Shown in pieces: positions 8,665-17,315 of a stretch of DNA of 64,000 bases. Made by a program: the position numbers and the translations under genes. Location of the stretch: NCBI GenBank assembly GCA_016214955.1, contig JACRMN010000001.1:62001-126000 (forward strand). Reading direction: 5' to 3'. This stretch comes from Deltaproteobacteria bacterium. GTDB taxonomy: Bacteria; Myxococcota; Myxococcia; Myxococcales; Anaeromyxobacteraceae. The stretch's first letter is position 1; every line of letters begins with the position of its first letter. The notes below the pieces were generated by a model. It did not search any database, was not told where the DNA came from, and saw nothing but the letters and a program-made list of their open reading frames with translations.

Positions 8665-11472
8665 CTAGACCGGGCGGCTCGACAGCACCTGGGTGAGCGT
8701 CTCCTTCACCCGCTCCCCGTCCTCGGGCCCCAGGCGGCGGCCGGCGGAGGTGCGGACGTAGAAGGCGTCGGCGGCGCGGTGCCCCTCGGTGGTGATCCGG
8801 GCCAGGTCCACCGTCAGCCCCAGCTCGAAGAAGGTGCGGGCCAGCAGGTGCAGGAGGCCCATGCGGTCGGCGGCGAAGACGTCGACCACCGAGGCGTCGC
8901 GGGAGCTGTCGTTGTCGATGACCACCTTGGGGGCGATGCGCGGCAGCGGCTTCTGGGCGATGGAGGACTCGCGCAGCTTGCGGGCCACCAGCGAGTCGAG
9001 CGACTCCTCGCCCGAGAGCACGCGGCGCAGGTCGCGGCGGGCAAGGCGCCAGCGCGCCGGCTCCAGCGCGCCACCCTCGGGGCTGCGCACCTCGAAGAGG
9101 TCCAGGGCCCGGGCCGAGGCCCAGCCCAGCCGCGGCCCGTCGTCGGGCGTCGAGAAGACCTCGGCGTGCTGGATGTCGATGCGGTTGGCGGCCAGGACGC
9201 CGGCCACCAGCGCCAGCAGGCCGGGCCGGTCGGCGGCGGTGATGGTGAGCTCGGAGTAACCCAGCGCCGGGCGGTGGCGGATGCCGGCGGCGAAGGGCAG
9301 GCCGCGCCCCAGCTTGAGGAGCCGGAGGTGGCGCGGCGCCTTGCGGGCGTCGACGGTGACGAAGTAGCGGGCCGGCATGGCGGCCAGGAAGCGCTCCTGG
9401 TCGCCCTGCGGGCGGCCGGCGATGGCGGCGGCGGTCCGGGCCCGGCCGGCGGCCTCGGCGGTGCCGGGCTCGGGCCGGACGTGTACCTCGGTGGAGAGCA
9501 CCGCCCGGGTCTTCAGGTAGAGCTCCTTGAGGAGCCGCGACTTCCAGTCGGTCCAGGTGCGCGGCCCCACGGTGGCGATGTCGGCGTAGGTGAGGAGGTA
9601 GAGCTTCTCCAGCCGGTCGAGGGTGCCCACCTCCTCGGCGAAGGCGTGGATCAGGTCCGGGTCGGAGAGGTCGCGCCGCTGGGCGATGGAGGACATGCGC
9701 AGATGCTTCAGCACCAGCCACTCCACGTCGGCGGCGTCGGACGGGTCGAGCCCCATGCGCACGCAGGCCGCGGCGGCGATCTGCGCGCCGACCACCGAGT
9801 GGTCGCCCAGCCCCTTGCCGATGTCGTGAAAGAGCGTGCCCAGGTAGAGGCCCAGGGGGCGCGCCTGGGCCTGCATCAGCGGCGTCAGCGTCTCCTCCTG
9901 CACGTCGCCGCAGCGCATGGCCAGCAGGCGCCGGGCGGCGAAGAGGCTGTGAACGTCCACGGTGTACACGTGGTAGACGTCGATCTGGCGGCGCGCCGTC
10001 ACCCGGGCGAACTCCGGCATCACCCGCGGCAGCACCCCCTGCTCGTGCATGGTGGAGAGGAACTTGCCGCGCGTCCCCGGGCGCATCAGCGCCGAGAGCA
10101 GCTCCTGCGAGAGCTCCGGGTCGGTGGCCGCCTCCGGCGGCAGGTCGGCGGCCGCCTGGGTGGCGAGGTCGCGGGCGTACGGGTAGAGCTCCAGCCCCTC
10201 CCTGTCGGCGGTGGTGAAGAGGCGGACCAGCGCCGCCGGCGAGCGGCGCAGCACCTCCTTGTCCACCACCGTGAGCCGGCCGCGGAACACCTTGAGCTCG
10301 CCGCCGGGCAGCCGCCACTCGCCCCGCAGCGGCGCCCGGCCCTTCTCGGCGCCGGTCATGGCCGCCGGCGCCGGCACGTGGCGCCAGCGGCTCTCGGGGG
10401 GCTCCACCGCCCGGTCCACGATGGCGTCGCAGGCCACCAGCACCGTCTTGGCCGCCAGGTAGTAGTGGCGCATCAGCTGCTCGACGCCGCTGCCGTCGGC
10501 CCCGTCCACGTAACCCAGCGCCGCCGCCACCGGCGGCTGCACGTCGAAGGTGATCTGGTCCACCTTGCGCCGCGCCTGGTAGTGCAGCTCGTTGCGCAGC
10601 CGCCAGAGGAAGTCGCGGGCCCGGCGCAGGTCCCGGATCTCGCGCTCGGGGAGGATGGCGCGGGCCAGCAGCTCGGTGACCCCGGCCACCTTCCAGCGCG
10701 CCCGGGCCACCCACAGCGCCGCCTGCAGGTCGCGCAGGCCGCCCTCCGACTGCTTCAGGTTGGGCTCGAGGAGGTAGAGCGAGTCGCCGAACCGCTCGCG
10801 CCGCTCCCGCATCTCCTGCACCTTGTCGCTGATGAAGGACTCGAGCCGGGCCTGCGAGAGGCCGTGGAGCTGCTCCCGCTCCAGCTCCCGGTAGAGCTTC
10901 TGGTCGCCGGCCATGTGGCGCAGGTCGAGCAGCGCGGTCCGGGCGGTGTGGTCCTGCCCGGCCAGCTCCTCGCAGGCGGCCAGGTCCCGGACGCCGTACC
11001 CCACCTCCAGCCCCAGGTCCCAGAGCGAGTAGAGGAACTTCTCGCTGGCCTCGCGGATGAAGCCGTCGGGCTCGCCCGGGCCGTGGAGCAGGAGCAGGTC
11101 CACGTCGCTGTACGGGGCCAGCTCCCGGCGGCCGTAGCCGCCCAGGGCCACGAGCGCCATGGGGGAGCCGGGGGCCTTCTTGCCCGCGCCCCGGCCCCGG
11201 GCCTTCGCCTTCCCCTTGCCGGCGGGGGTCGCGGCCGCCAGCGCCCGGTCCCAGAGCATGACGACGATGCGGTCGGTGGCGGCGCTCTGCAGCCGGACAA
11301 CGGTGTGGCCGCTGGCCCCGCTGCGGTGGAGCGCCTCCAGGTGCTGCCGGGCCGCGGCCAGGTCGGCCTTGGCGTCGCCCGTCAGCGCCGGAAGCTCCGG
11401 GAGGCGGGCCTCGTACTCGTAGGGGCGCGGGGCGGGAAGCTCGGTGATCCCGGCGTCGGAAGGAAGGCGCAT
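8665..11472 (-). CDS. glnD: Bifunctional [protein-PII] uridylyltransferase/uridylyl-removing enzyme GlnD
   Basis: A 935-residue nitrogen-status sensor that adds UMP to, or removes it from, PII. Domain order: nucleotidyltransferase with GGYGRRELAP at 111-120 and SDVD at 122-125; GlnD helical domain (LLEPNLKQSEGGLRDLQAAL); HD hydrolase domain with LFHDIGKGLGDH near residue 547; two C-terminal ACT domains near 735 (ITAADRPGLLALVAGVLA) and 850 (VFAADRMGLLHLLARTFFELG), which sense glutamine. A Lys/Arg/Gly-rich loop at 84-100 precedes the active site. It starts 23 bases after the amidase stop, so co-transcription is possible. Confidence 0.96.
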   Translation of the reverse strand: MRLPSDAGITELPAPRPYEYEARLPELPALTGDAKADLAAARQHLEALHRSGASGHTVVRLQSAATDRIVVMLWDRALAAATPAGKGKAKARGRGAGKKAPGSPMALVALGGYGRRELAPYSDVDLLLLHGPGEPDGFIREASEKFLYSLWDLGLEVGYGVRDLAACEELAGQDHTARTALLDLRHMAGDQKLYRELEREQLHGLSQARLESFISDKVQEMRERRERFGDSLYLLEPNLKQSEGGLRDLQAALWVARARWKVAGVTELLARAILPEREIRDLRRARDFLWRLRNELHYQARRKVDQITFDVQPPVAAALGYVDGADGSGVEQLMRHYYLAAKTVLVACDAIVDRAVEPPESRWRHVPAPAAMTGAEKGRAPLRGEWRLPGGELKVFRGRLTVVDKEVLRRSPAALVRLFTTADREGLELYPYARDLATQAAADLPPEAATDPELSQELLSALMRPGTRGKFLSTMHEQGVLPRVMPEFARVTARRQIDVYHVYTVDVHSLFAARRLLAMRCGDVQEETLTPLMQAQARPLGLYLGTLFHDIGKGLGDHSVVGAQIAAAACVRMGLDPSDAADVEWLVLKHLRMSSIAQRRDLSDPDLIHAFAEEVGTLDRLEKLYLLTYADIATVGPRTWTDWKSRLLKELYLKTRAVLSTEVHVRPEPGTAEAAGRARTAAAIAGRPQGDQERFLAAMPARYFVTVDARKAPRHLRLLKLGRGLPFAAGIRHRPALGYSELTITAADRPGLLALVAGVLAANRIDIQHAEVFSTPDDGPRLGWASARALDLFEVRSPEGGALEPARWRLARRDLRRVLSGEESLDSLVARKLRESSIAQKPLPRIAPKVVIDNDSSRDASVVDVFAADRMGLLHLLARTFFELGLTVDLARITTEGHRAADAFYVRTSAGRRLGPEDGERVKETLTQVLSSRPV

Positions 11473-11495
11473 CGGCCGGGCAGTATAGCGGCCGG

Positions 11496-13262
11496 CTACC
11501 GCGCCGCCACCCGGGCCTCGCTCCGGGCGAAGGCGCCGATCCCCCGGGCCAGGGCCTGGGCCAGCGCCTCCTGGTAGCGGGGCTCGCGCAGCCTCTTCTC
11601 CTCGGTCCGGTTGGAGATGAAGCCGGTCTCCACCAGCACCGCCGGCATGGCCGCGCCCAGCAGCACGTAGAAGAGCGCGCTCTTCACCCCGCGGTCGCGG
11701 GCCTCGCCGCCCTGGGCGCGAGCCTCCTTCACCAGCTCCCGCTGCACCTGCAGCGCCAGCCGGCGCGAGGGCTCGGCGCTGGCCTGGGCGTTCAGGTCGG
11801 CCAGGATGCGCTTGGCGTCGGCCCCCTCGGCGCCGTCGTCGGAGAGGGCGCCGTTCTCGCGGGCCGCCAGCCGCCGCGCGTACCGGTCGTCGGCGGTGTT
11901 GAGGACGTAGGTCTCGATGCCGCGCCTGTCGCGGCGGGGGTGGGCGTTGACGTGCAGCGAGACGAAGAGGTCGCCGCGGTGGGCGTTGGCGAACCAGGTG
12001 CGCTCCTCGAGGCGCAGGTACCGGTCGTCGCTGCGGGTGAGGAGCACCTCGTACCCCTGCCCCTCCAGCCGCTGCTTCAGCTTCCTCGCCAGGGCCAGGG
12101 TGACGTCCTTCTCCTTCACCCGCCCGGGACCGATGGCGCCGGTGTCGTGCCCGCCGTGGCCGGCGTCGAGGATGATGCGCTTCACCGGGCGGCGGATGGC
12201 GTGCTCCGCCTCGGGCCGCCCCGCCACCAGCGGCGACTGGCGAGCCTCGCGGGCGGCCTGGTGGCCCACGTCCACGATGATGCGCGGCGGATCCTCGAGC
12301 GCCACCAGCCGCAGCTCCTCGTCGCCGTGGAGGTCGAGCACCACCCTCACGGTGGAGGGGCCGTTCTGGCCGGTGCGCACCTGGTCCACCTGGCCGTTCT
12401 GGACCGCGTGGGCCGCGGCCGCACCGTCGAGGACCGCGCCGTCGATGTCGATGGCCAGGCGCCGCGGATGGCTGCCGTCGGCCGGCAGCTCGAGCTGCCG
12501 GTAGCGGGCCGGCCGCGAGAGGTACACGGCCACGCGCGTGGCCTCGGCCTGAGACCAGCTCCGGACCTCGTGGACCCGCACCGGCCCGCCGTCGGCCGGG
12601 GCGGACCCGGCAGCCAGGCCGGGCCCCTCGGGCACGGCGTCGAAGGGGCGCGGGCTGGGCCGGGCGTCGTCCTGCTCCCCCGCCGCCAGCGCCTTGTCGA
12701 GCGCCTCGTCGAGCGAGGGCTCGTCGGCGTCCTCGTCCGGCTCGGCGGGCTCGGGGGTCGGGGGCGAGGTGGCGGGGCGGCCCCTGGGCGCCGGGCGAGC
12801 ACGCTTGGCGCTGCGCGAGGGGCGCGGCTCGTCGCCGGCCTCGCGCCGCACGGCGGCCACGAAGGTGGCGGCGTCGCGGGCCCCGGCCTTGCGGGCCTGG
12901 GCGCCGAGCCGGAGCGCCTCGTCGCGGTCCGACTCCACCTGCGAGAAGCGGTAGAGCGCGTAGCGCCCGCGGGCCGCGGCCAGGAGCCCCGCCGCCCGGT
13001 CCTTCCCCTGGGCGGCGTCGGTCACCGCCTTGAGCGCCCGCTCCCAGTGGTGCCGGTACTTCCGCCGCTGGGGGTCGCGCCGGACGGCGGCGAGCTGGGC
13101 CAGCGCCTTCTCCAGCTTCCCCGCGGGTTTGCGCTCCTTCTGGACCTTTGCCGCCCGCGCCTTGGGCCTGGCGCTCCCCTTGCGCGCGCCGGCGGTGTCG
13201 CCGAGCGCCGGCAGGGGCGTGGCGAGGAGCAGGGCCAGGGCGGCGCAGCAGGGCCGGAGCAT
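11496..13262 (-). CDS. N-acetylmuramoyl-L-alanine amidase with AMIN domain
   Basis: A 588-residue periplasmic cell-wall amidase (Amidase_3), AmiC-like. Order: signal peptide (CCAALALLLATPLPALG), a basic helical region, an acidic Pro-rich linker near 160-215, an AMIN domain near 235-340 (VHEVRSWSQAEATRVAVYLS), then the catalytic domain. Zn ligands and catalytic Glu are visible in LDAGHGGHDTGA, VKEKDVTLAL, FVSLHVNAHP and VLVETGFISN. It cuts the bond between MurNAc and L-Ala during daughter-cell separation. The ATG at 13262 was chosen because the signal peptide follows at once; another ATG at 13298 adds 12 charged residues. Confidence 0.92.
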   Translation of the reverse strand: MLRPCCAALALLLATPLPALGDTAGARKGSARPKARAAKVQKERKPAGKLEKALAQLAAVRRDPQRRKYRHHWERALKAVTDAAQGKDRAAGLLAAARGRYALYRFSQVESDRDEALRLGAQARKAGARDAATFVAAVRREAGDEPRPSRSAKRARPAPRGRPATSPPTPEPAEPDEDADEPSLDEALDKALAAGEQDDARPSPRPFDAVPEGPGLAAGSAPADGGPVRVHEVRSWSQAEATRVAVYLSRPARYRQLELPADGSHPRRLAIDIDGAVLDGAAAAHAVQNGQVDQVRTGQNGPSTVRVVLDLHGDEELRLVALEDPPRIIVDVGHQAAREARQSPLVAGRPEAEHAIRRPVKRIILDAGHGGHDTGAIGPGRVKEKDVTLALARKLKQRLEGQGYEVLLTRSDDRYLRLEERTWFANAHRGDLFVSLHVNAHPRRDRRGIETYVLNTADDRYARRLAARENGALSDDGAEGADAKRILADLNAQASAEPSRRLALQVQRELVKEARAQGGEARDRGVKSALFYVLLGAAMPAVLVETGFISNRTEEKRLREPRYQEALAQALARGIGAFARSEARVAAR

Positions 13263-13277
13263 CCCACCCACTCTACG

Positions 13278-13323
13278 GAGGTGGATATCGCCGTCCATTT
13301 TTCGGCGGTAAGATCCCCACCTC
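13278..13323. promoter_or_regulatory. Nested dyad in the amidase/elbB divergent region
   Basis: GAGGTGG (13278-13284) pairs with CCACCTC (13317-13323), and inside it TATCGCCG (13286-13293) nearly pairs with CGGCGGTA (13303-13310). The inner right arm overlaps TAAGAT (13309-13314), a possible -10 for elbB. The dyad sits between two divergent starts, where an operator would be expected. Sequence alone does not prove regulation. Confidence 0.3.
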
Positions 13324-13343
13324 TCCACACAGGAGGCGTCCAC

Positions 13344-14009
13344 ATGGCTGCCGAGAAGCGCGTCGCCGTGGTTCTGTCCGGGTGCGGATTCCTCGACGGG
13401 GCGGAGATCCAGGAGGCGGTCTGCACCCTGCTCTCGCTCGACAGGCGCAAGGCGCGGGTCCAGGCCTTCGCCCCCGACGTCCCGCAGATGCACGTCGTCG
13501 ATCACCTGAAGGGCGAGCCGGCGGCCGGCGCCGGCCGGGGCGTGCTGGCCGAGTCGGCCCGCATCGTCCGCGGCCAGGTGAAGGACCTGGCGCAGGCGCG
13601 GGCGGCCGACTTCGACGCCCTCGTCTTTCCCGGCGGCTACGGGGCAGCGAAGAACCTGTGCAGCTACGCCGTCGAGGGGCGCAAGCTCCAGGTGAACCCG
13701 GAGGTGGCGCGCCTCATCCACGACCTCCACGCCGCCCAGAAGCCCGTCGGCTTCATCTGCATCGCCCCCATCATCGGCGCCAAGCTCCTGGGCGCCGAGG
13801 GCGTGAAGCTCACCATCGGCAACGACCCGGGCACGGCGGCCGACGTCGAGTCGTTCGGGGCCCGGCACGTGGTCTGCCGCGTGGAGGACGCCTGCGTGGA
13901 CGAGCGGCTCAAGGTCGTCTCGACCCCAGCCTACATGCTCGGCCCCAGCGTCGGCCCGGTCTCCCAGGGCATCGACAAGCTGGTGTCGGCCGTCCTCGAG
14001 ATGTCCTGA
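13344..14009 (+). CDS. elbB: Isoprenoid biosynthesis glyoxalase ElbB
   Basis: A 221-residue DJ-1/PfpI-superfamily protein. E. coli ElbB has glyoxalase III-like activity and has been linked to isoprenoid synthesis. Seen: VVLSGCGFLDGAEIQEAV at the N-terminus, VFPGGYGAAKNLCSYA, and the nucleophile elbow GFICIAP containing the active-site Cys. Length fits the family (~217). AGGAGG lies 7 bases upstream of the ATG. It is divergent from the amidase gene and no obvious partner is adjacent. Confidence 0.92.
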   Translation: MAAEKRVAVVLSGCGFLDGAEIQEAVCTLLSLDRRKARVQAFAPDVPQMHVVDHLKGEPAAGAGRGVLAESARIVRGQVKDLAQARAADFDALVFPGGYGAAKNLCSYAVEGRKLQVNPEVARLIHDLHAAQKPVGFICIAPIIGAKLLGAEGVKLTIGNDPGTAADVESFGARHVVCRVEDACVDERLKVVSTPAYMLGPSVGPVSQGIDKLVSAVLEMS

Positions 14010-14227
14010 CGGTGGTCCTGTCCGGGGCGGCCCGGCCGGGGATGAAAGGGCAGATCGGGCGTGGCCGGAGCGCGGGCCCCAGGGGCCAACATCCCGGCCG
14101 CTCTGTGAAAATTGCCTGCTGCGACAACGAGCCGCGCCGCTCGCTTGAACAGCCCGGGTAACGTGCGCGTCCGTCCCGCTAGGGGGTAGTCCTTCAACCA
14201 ACCAACCCGCAAGGGGGGGAGTAACGC

Positions 14228-14548
14228 ATGAACCGTATCCTCGGTACGTTCGCCGCCGCCGTCCTGTTCGCCGCCAGCGCCGCCTTCGCCGCCGCTCCTG
14301 GCAAGGTCACCATCCCGGCCCCGGCCGCCGGCAAGCAGGGCGCCGTCAACTTCGATCACGCCGGCAAGACCCACGCGGCCCAGAAGTGCACCGCCTGCCA
14401 CGCCGACGACAAGGGCGGCAAGATCGCCGGCCTCGACATGAAGAAGGGGCACGAGACCTGCCAGAAGTGCCACAACGAGACCGCCAAGGCCGACGCCACC
14501 AAGGCCGCTCTCAAGGCCTGCACCAACTGCCACGCCAAGAAGGGCTAG
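14228..14548 (+). CDS. Triheme c7-type periplasmic cytochrome
   Basis: A 106-residue precursor with a signal peptide ending near AFAAAPG and a mature part of ~83 residues. Three CXXCH heme sites are visible: CTACH, CQKCH and CTNCH. FDHAGKTHAAQKCTACH gives the distal His pattern of class III/c7 cytochromes, as in the PpcA family that shuttles electrons in the periplasm of metal-reducing bacteria. Lys-rich surface. AGGGGGGAG lies close before the ATG, and a strong terminator follows, so it looks like a single-gene, well-expressed transcript. I see no clear -35/-10 in the 218 bases upstream. Confidence 0.9.
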   Translation: MNRILGTFAAAVLFAASAAFAAAPGKVTIPAPAAGKQGAVNFDHAGKTHAAQKCTACHADDKGGKIAGLDMKKGHETCQKCHNETAKADATKAALKACTNCHAKKG

Positions 14549-14572
14549 GCGACGGGCAATCCGCGGCATCCC

Positions 14573-14607
14573 GAGGGGCGGGCCGAGAGGCTCGCCCCTC
14601 TGCTTTT
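14573..14607 (+). terminator. Intrinsic terminator of the c7 cytochrome gene
   Basis: GAGGGGCGGG (14573-14582) pairs with CTCGCCCCTC (14591-14600) with one G-U pair and an 8-base loop, followed by TGCTTTT. The T run is on the plus strand only. It starts 24 bases after the cytochrome stop and ends at the mutS stop codon. Confidence 0.75.
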
Positions 14608-17243
14608 CAGGAGAGCCGCTTCTTCCAGTCGCTGAGCAGGTTGAGCGCGTCGAGGGGGCGGAGCGCGTCCACGTCGAGCTGCTGGAGCTCGCGGCGCAGC
14701 GCCTCGAGGCGAGGGTCGCCGGCGGCGAAGAGGCCGAGCTGGGCGGCGGGCGGCGGGGCCGGGCGCCGCTTCCCGCCGCGGGCCAGGGCGGCGTGCCCCC
14801 CCTCGTCCACCTCCAGCGCCTCCAGGTTGCGCAGGATCTCGCGGGCCCGCGCCAGGATCTCGGCCGGCACGCCGGCGAGCTTGGCCACCTCGATGCCGTA
14901 GCTGCGCGAGGCGCCCCCCTGCACCAGCTTGCGCAGGAAGACCACCCGGTCCTGCACCTCGCGCACCGCCACGGTGAGGTTGCGCACCCGGGGCCGCTCC
15001 CGGGCCAGGTCCTGGAGCTCGTGGTAGTGGGTGGCGAAGAGCGTCCGGCAGCCGGTGCGGTCGTGGAGGTGCTCGGCCACCGCCCAGGCGATGGAGAGGC
15101 CGTCGAAGGTGGAGGTGCCGCGGCCGATCTCGTCGAGCACCACCAGCGAGCGGCGGGTGGCGTTGTGCACGATGGCCGCGGTCTCGGTCATCTCCACCAT
15201 GAAGGTGGAGCGGCCGCGGGCCAGGTCGTCGGAGGCGCCCACCCGGGTGAAGATGCGGTCCACCAGCCCCACCCGCGCCCGCCGCGCCGGCACGAAGCTG
15301 CCCATCTGCGCCAGGAGCGCGATGCAGGCTGCCTGGCGCATGGCGGTGCTCTTCCCGGCCATGTTGGGGCCGGTGATGATGAGCAGGCTCGCGGCCGACT
15401 CGCCCTCGCCGGCCGAGGCCACCGAGAGGTCGTTGGGCACGAAGCCGCCGGAGTCGGCCGGGAGCAGCGCCTCCACCACCGGGTGGCGCCCGTCCACGAT
15501 CTCCAGCACCTCGGAGCCGTCCACCACCGGGCGGGCGTAGCCCCGCTCCGCGGCCACCCGCCCCAGCGAGAGCAGCGCGTCGGCGTCGGCCGCGGCCCCG
15601 GCGGCGGTGCGGATGGCGCCGGCCTGGCCCAGCACCGCGGCCCGCAGATCCTCGAAGAGCCGGGCCTCGAGGGCGAAGCGCTTCTCCTCCGCCCCCAGCA
15701 CCAGCTCCTCGAACTCCTTCAGCTCCGGGGTGACGAAGCGCTCGCCTCCCACGGTGGTCTGGCGCCGCTGGTAGTCCGGCGGCACGAGGTGCAGGTTGGG
15801 CCTGGTGACCTCGAGGTAGTAGCCGAAGACCCGGTTGTACCGGACCTTGAGCGAACCGATGCCGGTACGCTCCTTCTCCTTGGCCTCGAGCCGGGCGATG
15901 GTGCCCTTCCCGTCCTCGGCCACGGAGACGATGCGGTCGAGCTCCTCCGAGAAACCGCGCCGGATGATGCCCCCCTCCTGGATGCCGGCCGGCGGCTCCT
16001 CGGCCACTGCCCTGTCGAGGAGGGCGGCCAGCGCCTCCAGCCCGCGGGTGCCCTCCCCGGCCTGGCGCAGCAGCGCCGAGCGGGCGCGGGAGAGCTCCTC
16101 GTCGAGCCGCGGCAGCGCCAGGAGCGCCTGGCAGAGCGCCCGCAGGTCGCGCCCGCTCCCCTGGCGCAGGGCCAGGCGCGAGACCACGCGGGCCAGGTCG
16201 CCCACCGCCTTCAGCGCCTCGGCCAGCCCCTCGCGCAGCACCGCCGAGCCGCAAAGCTCCTCCACGGCGTCGAGCCGGGCGTCGATGGCGGCCACGTCGA
16301 GGAGCGGGTACCGCAGCCACTCCGCCAGCCGTCGCGCCCCCGGCCCGGTGACTGCCCGGTCGAGCAGCCCGAGCAGGGAACCCTTGCGCTTCGCCCCGGA
16401 GAGCGTCCGCTCCAGCTCCAGGTTGGCGCGGGTGGCCTCGTCGAGGAGCAGCACCCCGTCCACCGGCAGGCGCGAGATGCGGTCCACGTGCACGGCGTCG
16501 CTGCGCTGGGTGTCCTCCAGGTAGGCGACCGCGGCGGCGGCGGCGGCGAGGCCCAGCGGCAGGCCCTCCACCCCGAAGCCCTGCAACGTGGCCACGCCGG
16601 TGCGGCGCCGGAGCTTTTCCTCGGCCCGCTCGAAGTCGGCCGGCTCCCGGGCGGCAACCGGCGCGCCCACCGCCCGCGCCAGGGCCTGCCCGCGCTCGGA
16701 GGCCGCCGCCTCGCGCTCCAGGAGGAGCTCCCGCACCCCGGCGCGGCGCAGCTCGTCCGCCAGCCGGCCGTCGTCGCCCACCTCGCCGCAGCGCAGCTCG
16801 CCGGTGGTGGCGTCGAGCAGGGCCAGGCCGCCGCCTGCCTCGCCGAGCGCCACCGCCCCGAGGAACGAGGACTCTCGCGGGTCGAGCACCTGCTCGTCGA
16901 GCACCATGCCCGGGGTCACCACCCGGGTGACCTCGCGCTTCACGATGGCCGACTTGCCCGGCTCCTCCACCTGGTCGCAGATGGCCACCTTGAAGCCCTG
17001 CTCCAGCAGCCGGGCCACGTAGCCGCGGGCGGCGTGGTGCGGGACCCCGCACATGGGGACCTTGTCGTCCCCCTTGGATCGGGCCGTGAGCGTGATCTGC
17101 AGCGCCTCGGAGGCCCGGATGGCGTCGTCGAAGAAGAGCTCGTAGAAGTCGCCGAGGCGGAAGAAGAGCAGCGCGTCCGGGTACCGGGCCTTCACCTCCA
17201 GGTACTGGCGCATCATCGGCGTGGCGGCGGCGATCTCGGGCAC
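14607..17243 (-). CDS. mutS: DNA mismatch repair protein MutS
   Basis: An 878-residue mismatch-recognition ATPase. The mismatch-binding Phe-x-Glu is F33-Y34-E35 in LGDFYELFFDDA. Connector, core and clamp domains follow; the ATPase has Walker A GPNMAGKST near residue 625, STFMVEM, Walker B LVVLDEIGRGTST and the ATHYHEL switch. The C-terminal helix-turn-helix region is present, so the protein is full length (E. coli 853). The start is a GTG; M-P-E-I-A-A-A-T-P-M-M-R-Q-Y matches the usual beginning. It is divergent from ubiB across 72 bases. MutL is encoded 21 kb away. Confidence 0.97.
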   Translation of the reverse strand: MPEIAAATPMMRQYLEVKARYPDALLFFRLGDFYELFFDDAIRASEALQITLTARSKGDDKVPMCGVPHHAARGYVARLLEQGFKVAICDQVEEPGKSAIVKREVTRVVTPGMVLDEQVLDPRESSFLGAVALGEAGGGLALLDATTGELRCGEVGDDGRLADELRRAGVRELLLEREAAASERGQALARAVGAPVAAREPADFERAEEKLRRRTGVATLQGFGVEGLPLGLAAAAAAVAYLEDTQRSDAVHVDRISRLPVDGVLLLDEATRANLELERTLSGAKRKGSLLGLLDRAVTGPGARRLAEWLRYPLLDVAAIDARLDAVEELCGSAVLREGLAEALKAVGDLARVVSRLALRQGSGRDLRALCQALLALPRLDEELSRARSALLRQAGEGTRGLEALAALLDRAVAEEPPAGIQEGGIIRRGFSEELDRIVSVAEDGKGTIARLEAKEKERTGIGSLKVRYNRVFGYYLEVTRPNLHLVPPDYQRRQTTVGGERFVTPELKEFEELVLGAEEKRFALEARLFEDLRAAVLGQAGAIRTAAGAAADADALLSLGRVAAERGYARPVVDGSEVLEIVDGRHPVVEALLPADSGGFVPNDLSVASAGEGESAASLLIITGPNMAGKSTAMRQAACIALLAQMGSFVPARRARVGLVDRIFTRVGASDDLARGRSTFMVEMTETAAIVHNATRRSLVVLDEIGRGTSTFDGLSIAWAVAEHLHDRTGCRTLFATHYHELQDLARERPRVRNLTVAVREVQDRVVFLRKLVQGGASRSYGIEVAKLAGVPAEILARAREILRNLEALEVDEGGHAALARGGKRRPAPPPAAQLGLFAAGDPRLEALRRELQQLDVDALRPLDALNLLSDWKKRLS

Positions 17244-17315
17244 GGGACCTCGGGGCGGGATCTAGCACGGGGGTCCGTCGTGGCGGGAGCGCGGCGCCGT
17301 GGTACCGTCCGGGCC

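Noticed and set aside
6317-10714. A 1,465-codon frame including the YciO protein
   Set aside because: Only the last 206 codons match a family; the rest is antisense to the DUF5666 gene and in another frame over glnD.
7036-11577. A 1,513-codon plus-strand frame
   Set aside because: A shadow of the DUF5666 gene and antisense of glnD.
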